Source: Treponema sp. UBA937 (lineage in GTDB: Bacteria > Spirochaetota > Spirochaetia > Treponematales > Breznakiellaceae). Taken from it: 19,752 bases of DNA. The stretch lies in assembly GCA_002293455.1 (NCBI GenBank), contig DBDH01000013.1, positions 1 through 19,752 of the forward strand, given 5' to 3'. The translations under genes were made by a program, and so were the position numbers. The notes under the pieces are model-generated. The model made no database searches, was not told where the DNA came from, and worked only from the letters and a program-made list of their open reading frames with translations. Positions 7,370-12,797 of this stretch are shown here, piece by piece (positions within the stretch are counted from its first letter, which is position 1; every line of letters starts with the position of its first letter).

Positions 7370-7798
7370 CTACTTTTGATAATCCGATTTTGTTTTTTCC
7401 ACAATGGAAGCTATAGTGATACTGTCAAAATAAGAATTTACCAAACTGCCCAGGTCCATCCAAACAGGGGATACAAGGCATGTATCGCGCCGGGGACAAA
7501 TAACCGGATTTTTTTCCAAACATGGTGTCAGCGCAAGAGATTCTCCTGCGGCTTCAAGAATTTTCCTGATAGTTATGTCATCCAATGGTTGGGCAAAACA
7601 GAAGCCGCCGCCAGGCCCCCGTACTGAATTTACAATCCCAGCTTTTCGCAATTTAAAGAAGATTTGTTCAAGGAATACTGAAGAAATATCCTCCTGTTCA
7701 GCAATATTGCTGATAGAAACAGGAGCTCCGTCCTCACTTGCCAGGGCGAGAGCAACTGATGCCCTAAGGGCATACCGACCACGGGTAGTCAATCTCAT
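7370..7798 (-). CDS. Rrf2/IscR-family transcriptional regulator with Fe-S cysteines
   Basis: A 142-aa Rrf2-family regulator. The winged helix-turn-helix covers residues 1-65 ('MRLTTRGRYALRASVALA', 'SISNIAEQEDISSVFLEQIFFKLRKAGIVNSVRGPGGGF'). Three cysteines, Cys93, Cys101 and Cys107 (C-x7-C-x5-C), fall where IscR (Cys92/98/104) and NsrR hold an iron-sulfur cluster, so it probably senses Fe-S status, redox or NO. Spacing between the first two differs from the C-x5-C of IscR. AAGGAG at 7805-7810 (minus strand) precedes the ATG by 6 nt. It heads the rdgB-pcrA-tatD directon, separated from rdgB by 58 nt. No iscS/iscU genes are adjacent, so the name iscR is not justified. Autoregulation is likely given the dyad at its promoter. 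Confidence 0.88.
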   Translation of the reverse strand: MRLTTRGRYALRASVALALASEDGAPVSISNIAEQEDISSVFLEQIFFKLRKAGIVNSVRGPGGGFCFAQPLDDITIRKILEAAGESLALTPCLEKNPVICPRRDTCLVSPVWMDLGSLVNSYFDSITIASIVEKTKSDYQK

Positions 7799-7811
7799 AG
7801 CTCACTCCTTT

Positions 7812-7856
7812 TGAACAGGATTATCCAAAAACATAGTTGTGGAAACAATCTGTTCA
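7812..7856 (-). promoter_or_regulatory. rrf2 promoter flanked by a TGAACAG/CTGTTCA dyad
   Basis: On the minus strand, TTGTTT (7843-7848) and GATAAT (7820-7825) are spaced by 17 bp, giving a start about 15 nt before the rrf2 codon. Inverted arms TGAACAG (7812-7818) and CTGTTCA (7850-7856) bracket the promoter exactly. The dyad is the best candidate for an autoregulatory site, though it does not match the known IscR consensus. Confidence 0.4.
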
Positions 7857-8152
7857 TAAGACTTTAAAATTATTTAATACCAATTTTTCATAGGACCATA
7901 TCCAGAACTGTGTACGAGGCCTCCTTAAACCTCCACGGATTCAGCATCTGTATCTACATAAAGTAATCTATATTAGTCATATAACGCAAGTCTTTTATAA
8001 AGAATATGATCTTTTTTTTTATAAAATCATTTTTTTAGCAGGACGGAACAGTATCTCAGTTGACAGTTAAAGCCTTGTCATAGTATTCTAATGCCTGAGC
8101 CGGCCTTTTGAAGGCGGGTATTGTGAATGCATTTTTTGCAAGGAGAATGATT
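7857..8152. other. Gap between divergent rrf2 and the zinc-ribbon gene
   Basis: With the rrf2 promoter this forms a 354-bp non-coding interval. It holds an AT-rich tract with T runs near 8009-8037, a plus-strand promoter candidate at 8060-8089, a small GCCTT-TTG-AAGGC hairpin at 8103-8115, and on the minus strand (8056-8115) a short reading frame resembling a piece of TPR protein (see findings). No complete gene is visible. Confidence 0.5.
8060..8089 (+). promoter_or_regulatory. Candidate promoter for the zinc-ribbon/rpsT genes
   Basis: Perfect -35 TTGACA (8060-8065), 18-bp spacer, -10 TATTCT (8084-8089, four of six consensus bases). It would give a leader of about 55 nt containing the 5-bp hairpin at 8103-8115. 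Confidence 0.45.
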
Positions 8153-8323
8153 ATGGCCCAGGCCAGTAAAAACTCACGTACAACAACAAGTACACAGAAA
8201 TTCTTTTGTCCCTGCGGGGGAGAAATTAAGATGAAAACTAATTTCATCAATGGAAAAGTAAAGAACGTCGCGGAGTGTGAAAAGTGTAAGCGCACCGAAC
8301 GCCGTCCTTCTGAATTTAAGTAA
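8153..8323 (+). CDS. Small zinc-ribbon-like protein, uncharacterised
   Basis: A 56-aa basic protein. Two cysteine pairs, 'FFCPCGGEIKM' and 'AECEKCKRTERR', are 20-odd residues apart and form a likely zinc ribbon; the N-terminus (MAQASKNSRTTTSTQ) is Ser/Thr-rich and probably disordered. The frame is open from 8108, but AAGGAG at 8140-8145 lies 7 nt before the ATG at 8153, which is therefore the start. It is not L33 (no L33 core motif), although its size, charge and place just before rpsT suggest a ribosome- or RNA-associated role. Such proteins may be conserved in Treponema; I do not recognise a named family. A hairpin lies between it and rpsT. Confidence 0.65.
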   Translation: MAQASKNSRTTTSTQKFFCPCGGEIKMKTNFINGKVKNVAECEKCKRTERRPSEFK

Positions 8324-8340
8324 GATTTTTTTAGCTTTCG

Positions 8341-8394
8341 GCAGCATGGCTGCTGTAGGCTGTTTATTAGAGTTCTTCGGAAACTTGAACTCTA
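8341..8394 (+). terminator. Two hairpins in the rpsT leader; second is a possible weak terminator
   Basis: A GCAGC-ATG-GCTGC hairpin (8341-8353) is followed by a perfect 8-bp stem TAGAGTTC/GAACTCTA (8368-8375, 8387-8394; 11-nt loop) ending in TTTT and, a few bases on, a T6 run. It could end the zinc-ribbon transcript partially, or form part of an S20 autoregulatory leader. Confidence 0.45.
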
Positions 8395-8438
8395 TTTTCG
8401 GTATTTTTTAGTGAATAATTTATATTGGGGGTTTTCCT

Positions 8439-8714
8439 TTGGCAGTAAAGCATAGTTCCGCCGAGAAGCGTCATCGGCAGAGTGAAGAGCGGCGTATTAG
8501 AAATAAGGCAGTAAAAAGTTCTGTCCGTACCAGCGCGAAAAAGTTTGTTGTTTTGGCGCAGAAGAAAGATGTAAATGAAGCGGAAGCAGCCTTACAGGAT
8601 ATGATTAAAAAGATTGATACCGCTGCGAATAAAGGGATTATTAAAAAGAATGCCGCGTCAAGGAAGAAGTCCAGAATGCAGCGCCTCTTTAATTCAATAA
8701 AAGCGGCCCAGTAG
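8439..8714 (+). CDS. rpsT: 30S ribosomal protein S20
   Basis: Primary 16S rRNA-binding protein of the small subunit. The 91-aa sequence is Lys/Arg-rich and helical, with the family start 'AVKHSSAEKRHRQSEERRIRNKAVKSSVRT' and end 'IIKKNAASRKKSRMQRLFNSI'. The only start that fits the family is TTG at 8439, preceded by a G5 stretch (8427-8431) at 7 nt; E. coli rpsT also uses UUG. HU follows after 53 nt. The rpsT-HU-lnt order matches my recollection of Treponema pallidum. Confidence 0.95.
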   Translation: MAVKHSSAEKRHRQSEERRIRNKAVKSSVRTSAKKFVVLAQKKDVNEAEAALQDMIKKIDTAANKGIIKKNAASRKKSRMQRLFNSIKAAQ

Positions 8715-8767
8715 GGCGGATTTGTTTTATTCACCCATTTCCGGAAGCGGATTGGGCGGGGAGCATC

Positions 8768-9112
8768 ATGGCAGAAGGAAAAGTTACGAAAGCTGACATT
8801 ATCGATGCTATTTATCAAAAAAAAGGAATCAGCCGGAAAGATATAAAAACCGTCGTTGATTCCTTCCTTGATGAAATAAAAAATTCCCTGATTGGTAATC
8901 ATATTATTGAATTACGCGGATTCGGAACTTTTGAAATCCGTATCCGCAAAGGCCGCCAAAAGGCTAGGAATCCCAAAACCGGAGATCCTGTTTCCGTGAA
9001 TTCTCACGGCGTTGCTCTGTTCCGTTCCGGTAAAGAGTTAAAGCAGGATGTTTGGAACATCAATTCGGCAAATAACGCACAAGACAGTAATGTTCATGAC
9101 AGTGAAATCTGA
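8768..9112 (+). CDS. hup: HU/IHF-family DNA-binding protein
   Basis: Nucleoid protein that bends DNA as a dimer. The fold is complete: helical N-terminus 'VTKADIIDAIYQKKGISRKDIKTVVDSFLDEIK', then 'IELRGFGTFEIRIRKGRQKARNPKTGDPVSV' containing the beta-arm with its tip Pro (RNPKTG), and the terminal helix 'LFRSGKELKQDV'. At 114 aa it is about 20 residues longer than classic HU because of a polar Asn/Asp/Ser tail (NINSANNAQDSNVHDSEI). GGGGAG lies just upstream of ATG 8768. The 3' end overlaps the start region of lnt. Whether it is closer to HU or IHF cannot be settled by eye. Confidence 0.93.
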   Translation: MAEGKVTKADIIDAIYQKKGISRKDIKTVVDSFLDEIKNSLIGNHIIELRGFGTFEIRIRKGRQKARNPKTGDPVSVNSHGVALFRSGKELKQDVWNINSANNAQDSNVHDSEI

Positions 9113-10739
9113 TATTCGGAAGGGGATTCCTTCGTGGATAAAAAGGCTTTTAACGCAGATTGCCGCCCTTCTCCTTGCGGCGGTTTTTTTTGCGTTGGCG
9201 TTCCCAAATCTCTTATTTGAAGAAGGGTTGCCGCTCCTTGCGTGGTTTGCGTTTGTTCCCATTTTCTGGCTTGTCCGTCAAATCAGCCTCCCTGCGTCGA
9301 TGGTGTGGGGCGCTCTTTACGGTTTTATTTCCTACGGTTTTTTTAATTATTGGCTTACGTGGTTTCATCCTATGGCGGGACTAATCGTGGGACTTGTCAG
9401 TTCCGGATATTTTATCGTTCTGTTTCCGCTCTTGAAACTCGCGGATATGTTTTTCCCCAAAAAAGGCTACATTATTCAATGTTTTTTGTGGATAGTGTAT
9501 GAGTATGTAAGAACTTTGGGATTTGTTGCGTATCCCTACGGCATTATAGGGTATTCCCAGTGGAATATGCTTCCGCTTATTCAGATCGCGAGTGTGTTCG
9601 GCGTTTGGGGCGTGTCGCTGTTGCTTGTGTTTCCGTCGGGTTTTCTCGCGGGAAGCGTAAAAGAAGGATTTTCAAAGCAGAACATACTGAATTTTTTCAA
9701 GCGGGAAAAAATTCCGGCAATCCTTTGGTGCCTTGCCCTGGCGGGAAGCCTTGTTTTCGGCATTGTTACATTGCAGACAGGGAAAGAAGATCTCCGAAAC
9801 GCGGAAACGCGCAATTTCGCGCTGATTCAGCACAACAACGATCCTTGGCGGGGCGGAATTGCGCAATACCGGAAGAATTATGAAACATTAAGGCGGCTTT
9901 CCCTTGAAGCCCTCGCGGACGAGCCCAAACCCGATCTGGTGGTTTGGTCAGAAACGGCCTTTATTCCCCGGATTTACTGGCATGAAACGTATAGGGACGA
10001 TCAGGCATCGTATCTTCTGGTGAGGGAACTGATCAATTTTCTTGCTGAGCAGGATGTGCCTTTTCTTATCGGAAACGATGACGCGCGGAAAGAGCTGACC
10101 GAAGACGGCATCATTGACCGGGTTGATTATAACGCGGCTATGCTGTTTGATAGAGGCACTATCGTAAATCAGTACCGGAAACTTCACCTTGTGCCTTTTA
10201 CGGAGCATTTTCCCTATAAGAAACAGCTTCCCTGGGTACACCAAGCCCTGGTGGAAGCGGACACCCATTTTTGGCTCAAGGGAAAGGAATATACGGTTTT
10301 TGATATAAACGGCATGAAGTTTTCGACGCCGATTTGTTTTGAAGATACTTTCGGCTATCTTTCACGGAATTTTGTGAAAGCGGGCGCGGATTATATCGTC
10401 AATATCTCGAACGACGCGTGGTCGCACAGCCTTCCCGCCCAAATGCAGCATTTTGGGATGGCGGTATTCAGGGCGGTGGAAAACCGCCGTTCAGTCGTAA
10501 GATCCACCGCGTCGGGGCAGAGCTGCGGAATAGATCCTTACGGCCGCGTCATAGCTATGGCGCCGCCTTTTGAGGAAAATTATTTGACGGTAACCGTGCC
10601 GCTGGGAAGCGGGAAAACGCTGTATACCCGCTGGGGAGAATATGCCGCGGTCATTTGCGTTTGTCTTTCTCTGGGGATGCTGCTTTTAGGCGGAATAAAA
10701 GCGTTTGTAAAAAAGATAAAACATCACCGGACGAGTTAG
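9096..10739 (+). CDS. lnt: Apolipoprotein N-acyltransferase
   Basis: Inner-membrane enzyme adding the third acyl chain to diacylglyceryl-Cys lipoproteins. The N-terminal half has about six hydrophobic helices; the C-terminal half is a nitrilase-fold domain with the catalytic triad: Glu in 'VVWSETAFIP' (codon at 9951), Lys in 'YRKLHLVPFTEHFP' (10179) and Cys in 'TPICFEDTFGYLSR' (10335). A short hydrophobic segment near the C-terminus precedes the Lys-rich tail. The reading frame opens at 9048 within HU; the start is uncertain, with ATG at 9090 or 9096 more plausible, and no clear Shine-Dalgarno at either. Both overlap the HU end (9112), implying coupling. The lipoprotein at 15165 is a plausible client. 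Confidence 0.9.
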   Translation: MTVKSDIRKGIPSWIKRLLTQIAALLLAAVFFALAFPNLLFEEGLPLLAWFAFVPIFWLVRQISLPASMVWGALYGFISYGFFNYWLTWFHPMAGLIVGLVSSGYFIVLFPLLKLADMFFPKKGYIIQCFLWIVYEYVRTLGFVAYPYGIIGYSQWNMLPLIQIASVFGVWGVSLLLVFPSGFLAGSVKEGFSKQNILNFFKREKIPAILWCLALAGSLVFGIVTLQTGKEDLRNAETRNFALIQHNNDPWRGGIAQYRKNYETLRRLSLEALADEPKPDLVVWSETAFIPRIYWHETYRDDQASYLLVRELINFLAEQDVPFLIGNDDARKELTEDGIIDRVDYNAAMLFDRGTIVNQYRKLHLVPFTEHFPYKKQLPWVHQALVEADTHFWLKGKEYTVFDINGMKFSTPICFEDTFGYLSRNFVKAGADYIVNISNDAWSHSLPAQMQHFGMAVFRAVENRRSVVRSTASGQSCGIDPYGRVIAMAPPFEENYLTVTVPLGSGKTLYTRWGEYAAVICVCLSLGMLLLGGIKAFVKKIKHHRTS

Positions 10740-10791
10740 GTGATTGACATAATCAAGCTGTCATAGGAAGATAAAGAAAAGAGGATAACGT

Positions 10792-11496
10792 ATGTTTTCG
10801 AAGAAGAAAATTCTCATGGTCGACGACGAGACGATCAATCTTGATTTTTTTGATGTGATGCTCACAAAACTTGGTTTTATTATTGATAAAGCCGAAAACG
10901 GTGTTGAAGCGCTCGAAAAAGTAAAGAAATCGATTCCCGATTTGATCATTTTGGATAATATTATGCCGAAAATGTCAGGCTGGGAGGTTACAAAAACCTT
11001 GAAAGCCGATCCAAAATACCGGGAAATCCCCATTATTATGTTTTCTGCTATGGACGATGCGAAGGACAAAGTCGAAGGTTTTGAACTCGGTATAGACGAT
11101 TATATCACGAAGCCTTACAATTTTTCCGTCGTTTTTGCAAGGATTCGGGCGGTATTAAGAAACCGCGAACTTTTGAGACAGATAGGAACCCGCGATTCCA
11201 GGTTGTCCCTCGCGGAAGAGCTCAATATCGATATAAAAGAAAAGGCGGACAGTTTCCTTAAAAGCATGGATGAACTTGATGAAGCCATCCTCATGTTATC
11301 GGATGATAATCTCGACAGACCGCGCTTTGTGCATCTTATAAAAGAAAAAACCGCGTCCGTGAGAAAAAATATCGCCGAATTGGACGCCCACATCGAAAGA
11401 ACCGTGATGGAATGGGACAATTTAAAAAAGAAAGAGATGAGCCTTCAAACGCTGGAAAACGATATCCGGCATGATGCCCGCCCTGTGGAAGCATAA
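10792..11496 (+). CDS. Response regulator with C-terminal coiled-coil, no DNA-binding domain
   Basis: A 234-aa two-component receiver. Residues 5-120 are a REC domain with acidic pocket Asp11/Asp12, phospho-acceptor Asp55 ('LIILDNIMP'), Ser85 ('IMFSAMDD') and Lys107 ('YITKPYN'). Residues about 125-225 are charged and helical with heptad-like spacing ('LAEELNIDIKEKADSFLKSMDELDEAILML', 'VRKNIAELDAHIERTVMEWDNLKKKE'), probably a coiled coil; no helix-turn-helix, GGDEF, HD-GYP or CheB domain is present. It should act by protein contact. GAGG at 10781-10784 precedes the ATG by 7 nt. No histidine kinase is adjacent. It follows lnt by 52 nt and precedes the bactofilin gene across a hairpin-rich gap. 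Confidence 0.85.
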   Translation: MFSKKKILMVDDETINLDFFDVMLTKLGFIIDKAENGVEALEKVKKSIPDLIILDNIMPKMSGWEVTKTLKADPKYREIPIIMFSAMDDAKDKVEGFELGIDDYITKPYNFSVVFARIRAVLRNRELLRQIGTRDSRLSLAEELNIDIKEKADSFLKSMDELDEAILMLSDDNLDRPRFVHLIKEKTASVRKNIAELDAHIERTVMEWDNLKKKEMSLQTLENDIRHDARPVEA

Positions 11497-11500
11497 GGAA

Positions 11501-11534
11501 GCACTAATTTATTCAATCGAGAATACATTAGTGC
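11501..11534 (+). other. Hairpin GCACTAAT...ATTAGTGC after the response regulator
   Basis: Arms at 11501-11508 and 11527-11534 (8 bp) continue, after a single mismatch, into a second 5-bp stem TATTC/GAATA (11510-11514, 11521-11525) with a 6-nt loop: 13 pairs in all. No T-tract follows directly; it may be an mRNA end or processing structure. A 12-bp palindrome TTCATTAATGAA follows at 11536-11547. Confidence 0.5.
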
Positions 11535-11588
11535 ATTCATTAATGAAGTTTTTCGCAGTTTTTTGCAAAAAAACGAGAAAAACAATAG

Positions 11589-11625
11589 GGCAATACTGAT
11601 TAGAGTTAATTTAATCAGTATTGCC
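11589..11625 (+). other. Perfect 14-bp stem-loop just before the bactofilin ribosome-binding site
   Basis: Arms at 11589-11602 and 11612-11625 are perfectly complementary with a 9-nt loop. The stem ends 2 nt before the AGGAG (11628-11632) of the bactofilin gene, so its folding could tune translation or protect a processed 5' end. Confidence 0.6.
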
Positions 11626-11644
11626 ATAGGAGAACAGTGCCGTA

Positions 11645-12061
11645 ATGAGTAAAATATCCGGGACAAAGAAAGAAAATGCATCAGTGGTTGTTTTCGGAAA
11701 CAGCACAAGTTTTAGCGGGATATTGAAATTTAAGGAAACGCTTCGGATTCAGGGGAAATTCAAAGGGACTATCGAGGCCACAGGCGCCCTTGTCGTGGAT
11801 AAAGGCGCCGTTGTTGAAGCCGATCATATTTCCGTAACGTCGCTGATCGTTTACGGTACCGTGATTGGTTCGGTGAAAGCGGTGGATAAAATCGATATGT
11901 TTCCCGGTGCGGAAGTCCGCGGGGATATTAAGGCGGCGCATCTGCGCATTGCCGACGGCGTGCAATTTGAAGGGCAATGCAGCATGATCGGCGTTGATAA
12001 AGATGTGGAGATTTTTTCCCGTCCGACTGAAGAAATAAAAGCGGAATTACAGCGTTTTTAA
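11645..12061 (+). CDS. Bactofilin family cytoskeletal protein
   Basis: A 138-aa bactofilin (DUF583): a right-handed beta-helix that self-assembles into nucleotide-free filaments at the inner membrane and helps set cell shape or place enzymes. After a short charged tail come the repeats 'VFGNSTSFSGILKFKETLRIQGKFKGTIEATGALVVDKGAVVEADHISVTSLIVYGTVIG', 'KIDMFPGAEVRGDIKAAHLRIADGVQFEGQCSM', with Gly turns every 15-20 residues. The C-terminus is short and acidic. AGGAG lies 12 nt before the ATG, longer than ideal. The stop overlaps the next start as TAATG (12059-12063), coupling it to pncC. In spirochaetes bactofilins have been linked to helical shape; that role here is inference. Confidence 0.9.
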   Translation: MSKISGTKKENASVVVFGNSTSFSGILKFKETLRIQGKFKGTIEATGALVVDKGAVVEADHISVTSLIVYGTVIGSVKAVDKIDMFPGAEVRGDIKAAHLRIADGVQFEGQCSMIGVDKDVEIFSRPTEEIKAELQRF

Positions 12062-12579
12062 TGACTGAATCTTTTATTGATCAAATTGTAAAAAAACTAA
12101 TTGATGCGTCGTTATGTGTCGCTTTTGCCGAGTCCTGTACCGCGGGTCTTGTGTCAGGCGCAATGGGCCGGATTCCGGGCGCTTCAAGGGCTTTCTGGGG
12201 TTCTTTTATTACCTATTCTGTCGATGCAAAGATCAAGCTTCTGGGGATAGCGCCTGCGCTTATAGAGAAATACGGAGCTGTCAGCGAAGAATGCGCTCTT
12301 GCGATGGCGGAAGCCGCGCTTGCCAAAAGCGGCGCTGATGTAGCACTCTCCGTCACGGGCTTGGCGGGCCCCGAAGGAGACGGAAGCGGTCTTCCGGTCG
12401 GAACCGTATGGATAGGCTGGTGCGGAAAAAATTTCCCTTCCGGGGCGGTATTGCATCAATTTTCCGGCTCCCGGAATGAAATCCGGGAATCGGCTGCGGA
12501 CAGTGTAATGACAAAATTGGCGGAAATATTGGAACAATCAGCAATGAACAGGCAGCAGCTACTACCGGCTAACGGTTAA
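12061..12579 (+). CDS. pncC: Nicotinamide-nucleotide amidase (CinA C-terminal type)
   Basis: Deamidates nicotinamide mononucleotide to nicotinate mononucleotide in NAD recycling. The 172-aa protein is a stand-alone CinA C-terminal domain: 'VAFAESCTAGLVSGAMGRIPGASRAFWGSFITYS' (with the catalytic Ser/Cys region), 'GAVSEECALAMAEAALAKSGADVALSVTGLAGPEG' and 'PVGTVWIGW'. The N-terminal CinA (MoCF) domain is absent, as in E. coli PncC. The ATG overlaps the bactofilin stop by 1 nt. No Shine-Dalgarno of its own is evident, consistent with reinitiation. The last ten residues are poorly conserved. Confidence 0.9.
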   Translation: MTESFIDQIVKKLIDASLCVAFAESCTAGLVSGAMGRIPGASRAFWGSFITYSVDAKIKLLGIAPALIEKYGAVSEECALAMAEAALAKSGADVALSVTGLAGPEGDGSGLPVGTVWIGWCGKNFPSGAVLHQFSGSRNEIRESAADSVMTKLAEILEQSAMNRQQLLPANG

Positions 12580-12597
12580 CTATGCTTTGTTTGACTA

Positions 12598-12627
12598 TTG
12601 ACAGAATGGAGACTACTTGTTTAGAAT
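12598..12627 (+). promoter_or_regulatory. Promoter candidate for rho
   Basis: Perfect -35 TTGACA (12598-12603), 18-bp spacer and -10 TAGAAT (12622-12627, five of six). It would give a leader of about 165 nt before the rho start. Confidence 0.6.
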
Positions 12628-12633
12628 AAAAAT

Positions 12634-12797
12634 GATTACAATTCCTTTGTCAAATGTTTATAAGCAATCAGAAAAGAAATATGCGTGTTTTCAAGCGTGT
12701 AAATATATGATCCCATCTCTTCACGTTCTCATGGGGAAACCGTGGTGTGTTTTCCCAGGTATTAGGGCGCGACAGCTGTTTTAACGGAGTTTTATTC
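12634..12797 (+). promoter_or_regulatory. Long rho mRNA leader with G-poor stretch and hairpin
   Basis: The leader contains a pyrimidine-rich, G-poor segment (about 12709-12732) like a rut site, followed by an 8-bp stem (12733-12740 with 12749-12756, one G-U pair). E. coli rho is autoregulated by Rho-dependent attenuation in its leader; the same here is inference. ACGGAG at 12785-12790 is the ribosome-binding site. Confidence 0.35.

Noticed and set aside
9048..9095. Longer lnt start at 9048 inside HU
   Set aside because: It would overlap HU by 65 bp with no ribosome-binding site; the extra residues (MFGTSIRQITHK) have no family counterpart.
10744..10775. TTGACA downstream of lnt as a promoter for the response regulator
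   Set aside because: No -10 element occurs at 16-18 bp; the nearest candidates are at 11 or 20 bp.
12586..12598. The 13-mer TTTGTTTGACTAT shared with 1689-1701 as a dispersed repeat
   Set aside because: In a 20-kb AT-rich-gap sequence, a shared 13-mer is expected by chance, and the flanks do not match.
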